Source: Liolophura sinensis (taxonomy: Eukaryota; Mollusca; Polyplacophora; Chitonida; Chitonidae). From it: a DNA stretch of 64,000 nt. Below are positions 1 to 13,300 of this stretch, piece after piece. A program made the translations under genes and the position numbers. Below the pieces are notes generated by a model. The model searched no databases. It saw only the letters and a program-made list of their open reading frames with translations, and was not told where the DNA came from. The stretch covers positions 62,001 through 126,000 of the forward strand of contig NW_027017990.1 in assembly GCF_032854445.1 (NCBI RefSeq), written 5' to 3'. Every line of letters begins with the position of its first letter. Within the stretch, counting starts at the first letter, position 1.

Positions 1-1013
1 TGGGCCAAGCCCATTTAACTCACCCAGCAAATGTCTTACTCCTAAGTCGAAGACAAACTCAATGTCTTTATCTACATGTAGAAAAACCACACCATTTGTT
101 TATAAAAAAACACAAGGTACTTGATACAATCCGCTGTAAAAAGTACAATTGAACACTGACCCACATCAATAAGGTGCCAAAGGATGCCCAATTGGGCCAG
201 GCATCTCCAGTTGTTGAAAAATTGCAAATTTCTATGGTTTCCATGGAGTAAGAACCGTTGTTGGGCACGTGATCTTGACATCATTGATTATTCATTTGTG
301 GCTACAGCCAAAAGTATTGGTCGGAAAGCAACGCTGTTTGCACCATTCGATTTCTCGTCACAAAATACGTCGGATTAGCCTCTTACCAGCAGCATTGGAA
401 CAGTTTTTCTACTTTTGGATTTTTGCCTGGTCTTTTTGCGAATTGAAATCGGCTACATTAACTATGTACAATCGCGACTGGTCATTACTATATTCAACTT
501 TTCATTATAAGTTATGTGCCCTTCGGTAGCCCAGACGACGTCAAATCTTTGGGCCAAGCCCATTTAGCTCACCCAGCAAATGTCTTACTTCTAAGTCGAA
601 GACAAACTCAATGTCTTTATCTACATGTAGAAAAACCACACCATTTGTATATAAAAAAAACACAAGGTACTTGATACAATCCGCTGTAAAAAGTACAATT
701 AAACACTGACCCACATTAATAAGATGCCAAAGGATGCGCAATTGGGCCAGGCATCTCCAGCTGTTGAAAAATTGCAAATTTCCTTGGTTTCCATGGAGTA
801 AGAGCCGTTGCTGGGCACGTGATCTTGACATCATTGATTATTCATTTGTGGCTACAGCCAAAAGTATTGGTCGGAGAGCAACGCGGTTTGCACCATTCGA
901 TTTCTCGTCACAAAATACGTCGGATTAGCCTCTTACCAGCAGCATTGGAACAGTTTTTCCACTTTTGGATTTTTGCCTGGTCTTTTTGCGAATTGAAATC
1001 GGCTACATTAACT

Positions 1014-1030
1014 ATGTACATCTTTGGGCC
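1014..1030 (+). other. 75-bp deletion junction between monomers
   Basis: The text runs from ctatgtaca directly to tctttgggcc. In a normal copy these are separated by 75 bp (compare 471-545 in the preceding monomer), including the gcccttcggtagccc and gacgtc segments. The next landmark is therefore only 476 bp on; one extra A in the following A-run restores a base. Shared sequence at the breakpoints is about one base, so this looks like end-joining or slippage rather than in-register exchange. The loss fuses two minus-strand frames and two plus-strand frames into longer spurious ORFs at 908-1294 (-) and 819-1178 (+). Confidence 0.92.
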
Positions 1031-2501
1031 AAGCCCATTTAACTCACCCAGCAAATGTCTTACTTCTAAGTCGAAGACAAACTCAATGTCTTTATCTACA
1101 TGTAGAAAAACCACACCATTTGTATATAAAAAAAAACAAAAGGTACTTAATACAATCGGCTGTAAAAAGTACAATTGAACACTGACCCACATCAATAAGG
1201 TGCCAAAAGATGCCCAATTGGTCCAGGCATCTCCAGCTGTTGAAAAATTGCAAATTTCCTTAATTTCCATGGAGTAAGAGCCGTTGCTGGGCACGTGATC
1301 TTGACATCATTGATTATTCATTTGTGGCTACAGCCAAAAGTATTGGTCGGAGAGCAACGCGGTTTGCACCATTCGATTTCTCGTCACAAAATACGTCGGA
1401 TTAGCCTCTTACCAGCAGCATTGGAACAGTTTTTCTACTTTTGGATTTTTGCCTGGTCTTTTTGCGAATTGAAATCGGCTACATTAACTATGTACAATCG
1501 CGACTGGTCATTACTATATTCAACTTTTCATTATAAGTTATGTGCCCTTCGGTAGCCCAGACGACGTCAAATCTTTGGGCCAAGCCCATTTAGCTCACCC
1601 AGCAAATGTCTTACTTCTAAGTCGAAGACAAACTCAATGTCTTTATCTACATGTAGAAAAACCACACCATTTGTATATCAAAAAAAACAAAAGTTACTTG
1701 ATACAATCCGCTGTAAAAAGTACAATTGAACACTAACCCACATCAATAAGGTGCCAAAGGATGCGCAATTGGGCCAGGCATCTCCAGCTGTTGAAAAATT
1801 GCAAATTTCCTTGGTTTCCATGGAGTAAGAGCCGTTGCTGGGCACGTGATCTTGACATCGTTGATTATTCATTTGTGGCTACAGCCAAAAGTATTGGTCG
1901 GAGAGCAACGCGGTTTGCACCATTCGATTTCTCGTCACAAAATACGTCGGATTAGCCTCTTACCAGCAGCATTGGAACAGTTTTTCCACTTTTCGATTTT
2001 TGCCTGGTCTTTTTGCTAATTGAAATCGGCTACATTAACTATGTACAATCGCGACTGGTCATTACTATATTCAACATTTCATTATAAGTTATGTGCCCTT
2101 CGGTAGCCCAGACGACGTCAAATCTTTGGGCCAAGCCCGTTTAACTCACCCAGCAAATGTCTTACTTCTAAGTCGAAGACAAACTCAATGTCTTTATCTA
2201 CATGTAGAAAAACCACACCATTTGTTTATAAAAAAACACAACGTACTTGATACAGTCTGCTGTAAAAAGTACAATTGAACACTGACCCACATCAATAAGG
2301 TGCCAAAGGATGCGCAATTGGGCCAGGCATCTCCAGCTGTTGAAAAATTGCAAATTTCCTTGGTTTCCATGGAGTAAGAGCCGTTGCTGGGCACGTGATC
2401 TTGACATCATTGATTATTCATTTGTGGCTACAGCCAAAAGTATTGGTCGGAGAGCAACGCGGTTTGCACCATTCGATTTCTCGTCACAAAATACGTCGGA
2501 T

Positions 2502-2755
2502 TAGCCTCTTACCAGCAGCATTGGAACAGTTTTTGTACTTTTGGATTTTTGCCTGTTCTTTTTGCGAATTGAAATCGGCTACATTAACTATGTACAATCG
2601 CGACTGGTCATTACTATATTCAACTTTTTAGCCTCTTACCAGCAGCATTGGAACAGTTTTTCTACTTTTGGATTTTTGCCTGTTCTTTTTGCAAATTGAA
2701 ATCGGCTACATTAACTATGTACATTCGCGACTGGTCATTACTATATTCAACTTTT
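2502..2755 (+). repeat. 127-bp internal partial duplication
   Basis: The segment from tagcctcttaccagc to the T-run of caactttt occurs twice in succession (2502-2628 and from 2629), making this repeat 677 bp long. The joint reads caactttttagcctctt, where a normal copy continues caacttttcattataag. The second segment is not a copy of the first: it has gcctgttctttttgcaaat and atgtacattcgcg, which also occur together at about 8,730-8,780. It therefore came from a different monomer type by out-of-register joining. The following monomer (landmark 2987) also matches the monomer at 9041, including gctcatttaac and ttctatgg, at an offset of 6,054 bp. Confidence 0.9.
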
Positions 2756-3599
2756 CATTATAAGTTATGTGCCCTTCGGTAGCCCAGACGACGTCAAATC
2801 TTTGGGCCAAGCTCATTTAACTCACCCAGCAAATGTCTTACTTCTAAGTCGAAGACAAACTCAATGTCTTTATCTACATGTAGAAAAACCACACCATTTG
2901 TATATAAAAAAAACAAAAGGTACTTGATACAATCCGCTGTAAAAAGTACAATTGAACACTGACCCACATCAATAAGGTGCCAAAGGATGCGCAATTGGGC
3001 CAGGCATCTCCAGCTGTTGAAAAATTGCAAATTTCTATGGTTTCCATGGAGTAAGAACCGTTGCTGGGCACGTGATCTTGACATCATTGATTATTCATTT
3101 GTGGCTACAGCCAAAAGTATTGGTCGGAGAGCAACGCGGTTTGCACCATTCGATTTCTCGTCACAAAATACGTCGGATTAGCCTCTTACCAGCAGCATTG
3201 GAACAGTTTTTCTACTTTTGGATTTTTGCCTGGTCTTTTTGCGAATTGAAATCGGCTACATCAACTATGTAGAATCGCGACTGGTCATTACTATATTCAA
3301 CTTTTCATTATAAGTTATGTGCCCTTCGGTAGCCCAGACGACGTCAAATCTTTGGGCCAAGCCCATTTAACTCACCCAGCAAATGTCTTACTTCTAAGTC
3401 GAAGACAAACTCAATGTCTTTATCTACATGTAGAAAAACCACACCATTTGTATATAAAAAAAACACAAGGTACTTGATACAATCCGCTGTAAAAGTACAA
3501 TTGAACACTGACCCACATCAATAAGGTGCCAAAGGATGCGCAATTGGGCCAGGCATCTCCAGCTGTTGAAAAATTGCAAATTTCCTTGGTTTCCATGGA

Positions 3600-6203
3600 T
3601 TAAGAGCCGTTGCTGGGCACGTGATCTTGACATCATTGATTATTCATTTGTGGCTACAGCCAAAAGTATTGGTCGGAGAGCAACGCGGTTTGCACCATTC
3701 GATTTCTCGTCACAAAATACGTCGAATTAGCCTCTTACCAGCAGCATTGGAACAGTTTTTCCACTTTTGGATTTTTGCCTGGTCTTTTTGCTAATTGAAA
3801 TCGGCTACATTAACTATGTACAATCGCGACTGGTCAGTACTATATTCAACTTTTCATTATAAGTTATGTGCCCTTCGGTAGCCCAGACGACGTCAAATCT
3901 TTGGGCCAAGACCATTTAACTCACCCAGCAAATGTCTTACTTCTAAGTCGAAGACAAACTCAATGTCTTTATCTACATGTAGAAAAACCACACCATTTGT
4001 ATATCAAAAAAAACAAAAGGTACTTGATACAATCCGCTGTAAAAAGTACAATTGAACACTGACCCACATCAATAAGGTGCCAAAGGATGCGCAATTGGGC
4101 CAGGCATCTCCAGCTGTTGAAAAATTGCAAATTTCCTTGGTTTCCATGGAGTAAGAGCCGTTGCTGGGCACGTGATCTTGACATCATTGATTATTCATTT
4201 GTGGCTACAGCCAAAAGTATTGGTCGGAGAGCAACGCGGTTTGCACCATTCGATTTCTCGTCACAAAATACGTCGGATTAGCCTCTTACCAGCAGCATTG
4301 GAACAGTTTTTCTACTTTTGGATTTTTGCCTGTTCTTTTTGCGAATTGAAATTGGCTACAATAACTATGTACAATCGCGACTGGTCATTACTATATTCAA
4401 CTTTTCATTATAAGTTATGTGCCCTTCGGTAGCCCAGACGACGTCAAATCTTTGGGCCAAGCTCAGTTAACTCACCCAGCAAATGTCTTACTTCTAAGTC
4501 GAAGACAAACTCAATGTCTTTATCTACATGTAGAAAAACCACACCATTTGTATATAAAAAAAACAAAAGGTACTTGATACAATCCGCTGTAAAAAGTACA
4601 ATTGAACACTGACCCACATCAATAAGGTGCCAAAGGATGCGCAATTGGGCCAGGCATCTCCAGTTGTTGAAAAATTGCAAATTTCCTTGGTTTCCATGGA
4701 GTAAGAACCGTTGCTGGGCACGTGATCTTGACATCATTGATTATTCATTTGTGGCTACAGCCAAAAGTATTGGTCGGAGAGCAACGCGGTTTGCACCATT
4801 CGATTTCTCGTCACAAAATACGTCGGATTAGCCTCTTACCAGCAGCATTGGAACAGTTTTTCTACTTTTGGATTTTTGCCTGGTCTTTTTGCGAATTGAA
4901 ATCGGCTACATTAACTATGTACAATCGCGACTGGTCATTACTATATTCAACTTTTCATTATAAGTTATGTGCCCTTCGGTAGCCCAGACGACGTCAAATC
5001 TTTGGGCCAAGACCATTTAACTCACCCAGCAAATGTCTGACTTCTAAGTCGAAGAAAAACTCAATGTCTTTATCTACATGTAGAAAAACCACACCATTTG
5101 TATATAAAAAAAACAAAAGGTACTTGATACAATCCGCTGTAAAAAGTACAATTGAACACTGACCCACATCAATAAGGTGCCAAAGGATGCGCAATTGGGC
5201 CAGGCATCTCCAGTTGTTGAAAAATTGCAAATTTCCTTGGTTTCCATGGAGTAAGAACCGTTGCTGGGCACGTGATCTTGACATCATTGATTATTCATTT
5301 GTGGCTACAGCCAAAAGTATTGGTCGGAGAGCAACGCGGTTTGCACCATTCGATTTCTCGTCACAAAATACGTCGGATTAGCCTCTTACCAGCAGCATTG
5401 GAACAGTTTTTCTACTTTTGGATTTTTGCCTGGTCTTTTTGCGAATTGAAATCGGCTACATTAACTATGTACAATCGCGACTGGTCATTACTATATTCAA
5501 CTTTTCATTATAAGTTATGTGCCCTTCGGTAGCCCAGACGACGTCAAATCTTTGGGCCAAGACCATTTAACTCACCCAGCAAATGTCTGACTTCTAAGTC
5601 GAAGAAAAACTCAATGTCTTTATCTACATGTAGAAAAACCACACCATTTGTATATCAAAAAAAACAAAAGGTACTTGATACAATCCGCTGTAAAAAGTAC
5701 AATTGAACACTGACCCACATCAATAAGGTGCCAAAGGATGCGCAATTGGGCCAGGCATCTCCAGCTGTTGAAAAATTGCAAATTTCCTTGGTTTCCATGG
5801 AGTAAGAGCCGTTGGTGGGCACGTGATCTTGACATCATTGATTATTCATTTGTGGCTACAGCCAAAAGTATTGGTCGGAGAGCAACGCGGTTTGCACCAT
5901 TCGATTTCTCGTCACAAAATACGTCGGATTAGCCTCTTACCAGCAGCAATGGAACAGTTTTTCTACTTTTGGATTTTTGCCTGGTCTTTTTGCGAATTGA
6001 AATCGGCTACATTAACTATGTACAATCGCGACTGGTCATTACTATATTCAACTTTTCATTATAAGTTATGTGCCCTTCGGTAGCCCAGACGACGTCAAAT
6101 CTTTGGGCCAAGCCCATTTAACTCACCCAGCAAATGTCTTACTTCTAAGTCGAAGACAAACTCAATGTCTTTATCTACATGTAGAAAAACCACACCATTT
6201 GTA
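3600..6203 (+). repeat. Older copy of the 10.2-12.3 kb segment, with one extra monomer
   Basis: From about 3,600 to 5,103 this matches about 10,205-11,708 at offset 6,605. Shared rare variants are ccatggattaag (3594/10199), gtcgaatta (3721/10326), gtcagtac (3833/10438), aaattggctacaata (4348/10953), gctcagttaac (4461/11066) and tgtctgactt with gaagaaaaac. From about 5,554 to 6,203 the match continues at offset 6,055 (gcaatgg 5946/12001), so the left copy has one more monomer. The extra copy (landmark 5187) repeats both its neighbour's body and its tgtctgactt/gaagaaaaac head, as expected from a one-monomer unequal exchange. Confidence 0.75.
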
Positions 6204-8220
6204 TATCAAAAAAAACAAAAGGTACTTGATACAATCCGCTGTAAAAAGTACAATTGAACACTGACCCACATCAATAAGGTGCCAAAGGATGCGCAATTGG
6301 GCCAGGCATCTCCAGCTGTTGAAAAATTGCAAATTTCCTTGGTTTCCATGGAGTAAGAGCCGTTGCTGGGCACGTGATCTTGACATCATTGATTATTCAT
6401 TTGTGGCTACAGCCAAAAGTATTGGTCGGAGAGCAACGCGGTTTGCACCATTCGATTTCTCGTCACAAAATACGTCGGATTAGCCTCTTACCAGCAGCAT
6501 TGGAACAGTTTTTCTACTTTTGGATTTTTGCCTGTTCTTTTTGCGAATTGAAATCGGCTACATTAACTATGTACAATCGCGACTGGTCATTACTATATTC
6601 AACTTTTCATTATAAGTTATGTGCCCTTCGGTAGCCCAGACGACGTCAAATCTTTGGGCCAAGCTCAATTAACTCACCCAGCAAATGTCTTACTTCTAAG
6701 TCGAAGACAAACTCAATGTCTTTATCTACATGTAGAAAAACCACACCATTTGTATATAAAAAAAACACAAGGTACTTGATACAATCCGCTGTAAAAAGTA
6801 CAATTGAACACTGACCCACATCAATAAGGTGCCAAAGGATGCGCAATTGGGCCAGGCATCTCCAGCTGTTGAAAAATTGCAAATTTCCTTGGTTTCCATG
6901 GAGTAAGAACCGTTGCTGGGCACGTGATCTTGACATCATTGATTATTCATTTGTGGCTACAGCCAAAAGTATTGGTCGGAGAGCAACGCGGTTTGCACCA
7001 TTCGATTTCTAGTCACAAAATACGTCGGATTAGCCTCTTACCAGCAGCATTGGAACAGTTTTTCCACTTTTGGATTTTTGCCTGGTCTTTTTGCTAATTG
7101 AAATCGGCTACATTAACTATGTACAATCGCGACTGGTCATTACTATATTCAACTTTTCATTATAAGTTATGTGCCCTTCGGTAGCCCAGACGACGTCAAA
7201 TTTTTGGGCCAAGACCATTTAACTCACCCAGCAAATGTCTTACTTCTAAGTCGAAGAAAAACTCAATGTCTTTATCTACATGTAGAAAAACCACACCATT
7301 TGTATATCAAAAAAAACAAAAGGTACTTGATACAATCCGCTGTAAAAAGTACAATTGAACACTGACCCACATCAATAAGGTGCCAAAGGATGCGCAATTG
7401 GGCCAGGCATCTCCAGCTGTTGAAAAATTGCAAATTTCCTTGGTTTCCATGGAGTAAGAGCCGTTGCTGGGCACGTGATCTTGACATCATTGATTATTCA
7501 TTTGTGGCTACAGCCAAAAGTATTGGTCGGAGAGCAACGCGGTTTGCACCATTCGATTTCTCGTCACAAAATACGTCGGATTAGCCTCTTACCAGCAGCA
7601 TTGGAACAGTTTTTCTACTTTTGGATTTTTGCCTGTTCTTTTTGCGAATTGAAATCGGCTACATTAACTATGTACAATCGCGACTGGTCATTACTATATT
7701 CAACTTTTCCTTATAAGTTATGTGCCCTTCGGTAGCCCAGACGACGTCAAATCTTTGGGCCAAGCTCAATTAACTCACCCAGCAAATGTCTTACTTCTAA
7801 GTCGAAGACAAACTCAATGTCTTTATCTACATGTAGAAAAACCACACCATTTGTATATAAAAAAAACAAAAGGTACTTGATACAATCCGCTGTAAAAAGT
7901 ACAATTGAACACTGACCCACATCAATAAGGTGCCAAAGGATGCGCAATTGGGCCAGGCATCTCCAGCTGTTGAAAAATTGCAAATTTCCTTGGTTTCCAT
8001 GGAGTAAGAACCGTTGCTGGGCACGTGATCTTGACATCATTGATTATTCATTTGTGGCTACAGCCAAAAGTATTGGTCGGAGAGCAACGCGGTTTGCACC
8101 ATTCGATTTCTCGTCACAAAATACGTCGGATTAGCCTCTTACCAGCAGCATTGGAACAGTTTTTCTACTTTTGGATTTTTGCCTGGTCTTTTTGCGAATT
8201 GAAATCGGCTGCATTAACTA
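6100..8220 (+). repeat. Two-monomer repeat, offset ~1,101 bp
   Basis: Monomers with landmarks 6289 and 6839 correspond to those at 7390 and 7940. The first of each pair has tatatcaaaa and gcctgttct; the second has tatataaaa, gctcaattaac and agaaccg. They differ at several sites: the 7390 copy has gaccattta, gaagaaaaac and tttttgggcc, and the 6839 copy has tttctagtcac. This is therefore a diverged dimer rather than a recent duplication. Alternation of a 551-bp tatatc type with a 550-bp tatata type is recurrent throughout the left domain. Confidence 0.65.
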
Positions 8221-10331
8221 TGTACAATCGCGACTGGTCATTACTATATTCAACTTTTCATTATAAGTTATGTGCCCTTCGGTAGCCCAGACGACGTCAA
8301 ATCTTTGGGCCAAGCCCATTTAACTCACCCAGCAAATGTCTTACTTCTAAGTCGAAGACAATCTCAATGTCTTTATCTACATGTAGAAAAACCACACCAT
8401 TTGTATATCAAAAAAAAGACAAGGTACTTGATACAATCCGCTGTAAAAAGTACAATTGAACACTGACCCACATCAATAAGGTGCCAAAGGATGCGCAATT
8501 GGGCCAGGCATCTCCAGCTGTTGAAAAATTGCAAATTTCCTTGGTTTCCATGGAGTAAGAGCCGTTGCTGGGCACGTGATCTTGACATCATTGATTATTC
8601 ATTTGTGGCTACAGCCAAACGTATTGGTCAGAGAGCAACGCGGTTTGCACCATTCGATTTCTCGTCACAAAATACGTCGGATTAGCCTCTTACCAGCAGC
8701 ATTGGAACAGTTTTTCTACTTTTGGATTTTTGCCTGTTCTTTTTGCAAATTGAAATCGGCTACATTAACTATGTACATTCGCGACTGGTCATTACTATAT
8801 TCAACTTTTCATTATAAGTTATGTGCCCTTCGGTAGCCCAGACGACGTCAAATCTTTGGGCCAAGCTCATTTAACTCACCCAGCAAATGTCTTACTTCTA
8901 AGTCGAAGACAAACTCAATGTCTTTATCTACATGTAGAAAAACCACACCATTTGTATATAAAAAAAACAAAAGGTACTTGATACAATCCGCTGTAAAAAG
9001 TACAATTGAACACTGACCCACATCAATAAGGTGCCAAAGGATGCGCAATTGGGCCAGGCATCTCCAGCTGTTGAAAAATTGCAAATTTCTATGGTTTCCA
9101 TGGAGTAAGAACCGTTGCTGGGCACGTGATCTTGACATCATTGATTATTCATTTGTGGCTACAGCCAAAAGTATTGGTCGGAGAGCAACGCGGTTTGCAC
9201 CATTCGATTTCTCGTCACAAAATACGTCGGATTAGCCTCTTACCAGCAGCATTGGAACAGTTTTTCTACTTTTGGATTTTTGCCTGGTCTTTTTGCGAAT
9301 TGAAATCGGCTACATTAACTATGTACAATCGCGACTGGTCATTACTATATTCAACTTTTCATTATAAGTTATGTGCCCTTCGGTAGCCCAGACGACGTCA
9401 AATCTTTGGGCCAAGCCCATTTAACTCACCCAGCAAATGTCTTACTTCTAAGTCGAAGACAAACTCAATGTCTTTATCTACATGTAGAAAAACCACACCA
9501 TTTGTATATAAAAAAAACACAAGGTACTTGATACAATCCGCTGTGAAAAGTACAATTGAACACTGACCCACATCAATAAGGTGCCAAAGGATGCGCAATT
9601 GGGCCAGGCATCTCCAGCTGTTGAAAAATTGCAAATTTCCTTGGTTTCCATGGAGTAAGAGCCGTTGCTGGGCACGTGATCTTGACATCATTGATTATTC
9701 ATTTGTGGCTACAGCCAAAAGTATTGGTCGGAAAGCAACGCGGTTTGCACCATTCGATTTCTCGTCACAAAATACGTCGGATTAGCCTCTTACCAGCAGC
9801 ATTGGAACAGTTTTTCCACTTTTGGATTTTTGCCTGGTCTTTTTGCTAATTGAAATCGGCTACATTAAGTATGTACAATCGCGACTGGTCATTACTATAT
9901 TCAACTTTTCATTATAAGTTATGTGCCCTTCGGTAGCCCAGACGACGTCAAATCTTTGGGCCAAGCCCATTTAACTCACCCAGCAAATGTCTTACTTCTA
10001 AGTCGAAGACAAACTCAATGTCTTTATCTACATGTAGAAAAACCACACCATTTGTATATAAAAAAAACACAAGGTACTTGATACAATCCGCTGTGAAAAG
10101 TACAATTGAACACTGACCCACATCAATAAGATGCCAAAGGATGCGCAATTGGGCCAGGCATCTCCAGCTGTTGAAAAATTGCAAATTTCTATGGTTTCCA
10201 TGGATTAAGAGCCGTTGCTGGGCACGTGATCTTGACATCATTGATTATTCATTTGTGGCTACAGCCAAAAGTATTGGTCGGAGAGCAACGCGGTTTGCAC
10301 CATTCGATTTCTCGTCACAAAATACGTCGAA

Positions 10332-13300
10332 TTAGCCTCTTACCAGCAGCATTGGAACAGTTTTTCCACTTTTGGATTTTTGCCTGGTCTTTTTGCTAAT
10401 TGAAATCGGCTACATTAACTATGTACAATCGCGACTGGTCAGTACTATATTCAACTTTTCATTATAAGTTATGTGCCCTTCGGTAGCCCAGACGACGTCA
10501 AATCTTTGGGCCAAGACCATTTAACTCACCCAGCAAATGTCTTACTTCTAAGTCGAAGACAAACTCAATGTCTTTATCTACATGTAGAAAAACCACACCA
10601 TTTGTATATCAAAAAAAACAAAAGGTACTTGATACAATCCGCTGTAAAAAGTACAATTGAACACTGACCCACATCAATAAGGTGCCAAAGGATGCGCAAT
10701 TGGGCCAGGCATCTCCAGCTGTTGAAAAATTGCAAATTTCCTTGGTTTCCATGGAGTAAGAGCCGTTGCTGGGCACGTGATCTTGACATCATTGATTATT
10801 CATTTGTGGCTACAGCCAAAAGTATTGGTCGGAGAGCAACGCGGTTTGCACCATTCGATTTCTCGTCACAAAATACGTCGGATTAGCCTCTTACCAGCAG
10901 CATTGGAACAGTTTTTCTACTTTTGGATTTTTGCCTGTTCTTTTTGCGAATTGAAATTGGCTACAATAACTATGTACAATCGCGACTGGTCATTACTATA
11001 TTCAACTTTTCATTATAAGTTATGTGCCCTTCGGTAGCCCAGACGACGTCAAATCTTTGGGCCAAGCTCAGTTAACTCACCCAGCAAATGTCTTACTTCT
11101 AAGTCGAAGACAAACTCAATGTCTTTATCTACATGTAGAAAAACCACACCATTTGTATATAAAAAAAACAAAAGGTACTTGATACAATCCGCTGTAAAAA
11201 GTACAATTGAACACTGACCCACATCAATAAGGTGCCAAAGGATGCGCAATTGGGCCAGGCATCTCCAGTTGTTGAAAAATTGCAAATTTCCTTGGTTTCC
11301 ATGGAGTAAGAACCGTTGCTGGGCACGTGATCTTGACATCATTGATTATTCATTTGTGGCTACAGCCAAAAGTATTGGTCGGAGAGCAACGCGGTTTGCA
11401 CCATTCGATTTCTCGTCACAAAATACGTCGGATTAGCCTCTTACCAGCAGCATTGGAACAGTTTTTCTACTTTTGGATTTTTGCCTGGTCTTTTTGCGAA
11501 TTGAAATCGGCTACATTAACTATGTACAATCGCGACTGGTCATTATTATATTCAACTTTTCATTATAAGTTATGTGCCCTTCGGTAGCCCAGACGACGTC
11601 AAATCTTTGGGCCAAGACCATTTAACTCACCCAGCAAATGTCTGACTTCTAAGTCGAAGAAAAACTCAATGTCTTTATCTACATGTAGAAAAACCACACC
11701 ATTTGTATATCAAAAAAAACAAAAGGTACTTGATACAATCCGCTGTAAAAAGTACAATTGAACACTGACCCACATCAATAAGGTGCCAAAGGATGCGCAA
11801 TTGGGCCAGGCATCTCCAGCTGTTGAAAAATTGCAAATTTCCTTGGTTTCCATGGAGTAAGAGCCGTTGCTGGGCACGTGATCTTGACATCATTGATTAT
11901 TCATTTGTGGCTACAGCCAAAAGTATTGGTCGGAGAGCAACGCGGTTTGCACCATTCGATTTCTCGTCACAAAATACGTCGGATTAGCCTCTTACCAGCA
12001 GCAATGGAACAGTTTTTCTACTTTTGGATTTTTGCCTGGTCTTTTTGCGAATTGAAATCGGCTACATTAACTATGTACAATCGCGACTGGTCATTACTAT
12101 ATTCAACTTTTCATTATAAGTTATGTGCCCTTCGGTAGCCCAGACGACGTCAAATCTTTGGGCCAAGCCCATTTAACTCACCCAGCAAATGTCTTACTTC
12201 TAAGTCGAAGACAAACTCAATGTCTTTATCTACATGTAGAAAAACCACACCATTTCTATATCAAAAAAAACAAAAGGTACTTGATACAATCCGCTGTAAA
12301 AAGTACAATTGAACACTGACCCACATCAATAAGGTGCCAAAGGATGCGCAATTGGGCCAGGCATCTCCAGCTGTTGAAAAATTGCAAATTTCCTTGGTTT
12401 CCATGGAGTAAGAGCCGTTGCTGGGCACGTGATCTTGACATCATTGATTATTCATTTGTGGCTACAGCCAAAAGTATTGGTCGGAGAGCAACGCGGTTTG
12501 CACCATTCGATTTCTCGTCACAAAATACGTCGGATTAGCCTCTTACCAGCAGCATTGGAACAGTTTTTCTACTTTTGGATTTTTGCCTGGTCTTTTTGCG
12601 AATTGAAATCGGCTACATTAACTATGTACAATCGCGACTGGTCATTACTATATTCAACTTTTCATTATAAGTTATGTGCCCTTCGGTAGCCCAGACGACG
12701 TCAAATCTTTGGGCCAAGCCCATTTAACTCACCCAGCAAATGTCTTACTTCTAAGTCGAAGACAAACTCAATGTCTTTATCTACATGTAGAAAAACCACA
12801 CCATTTGTATATAAAAAAAACAAAAGGTACTTGATACAATCCGCTGTAAAAAGTACAATTGAACACTGACCCACATCAATAAGGTGCCAAAGGATGCGCA
12901 ATTGGGCCAGGCATCTCCAGCTGTTGAAAAATTGCAAATTTCCTTGGTTTCCATGGAGTAAGAACCGTTGCTGGGCACGTGATCTTGACATCATTGATTA
13001 TTCATTTGTGGCTACAGCCAAAAGTATTGGTTGGAGAGCAACGCGGTTTGCACCATTCGATTTCTCGTCACAAAATACGTCGGATTAGCCTCTTACCAGC
13101 AGCATTGGAACAGTTTTTCTACTTTTGGATTTTTGCCTGGTCTTTTTGCGAATTGAAATCGGCTACATTAACTATGTACAATCGCGACTGGTCATTACTA
13201 TATTCAACTTTTCATTATAAGTTATGTGCCCTTCGGTAGCCCAGACGACGTCAAATCTTTGGGCCAAGCCCATTTAACTCACCCAGCAAATGTCTTACTT

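Noticed and set aside
269-529. 86-codon plus-strand frame ending near gcccttcggtag
   Set aside because: It is abolished in about half the monomers by the gcg-to-gct variant, which makes TAA, with no sign of counter-selection, so it is not a conserved gene.
541-834. 97-codon minus-strand frame recurring in most monomers, with a 65-codon overlapping frame
   Set aside because: It recurs only because the monomer recurs. It overlaps other equally long frames on both strands, is cut in many copies by single substitutions or A-run length changes, and shows no signal peptide or domain I recognise.
908-1294. 128-codon minus-strand frame and 119-codon plus-strand frame (819-1178)
   Set aside because: Both are created by the 75-bp deletion joining two monomers; they are absent elsewhere.
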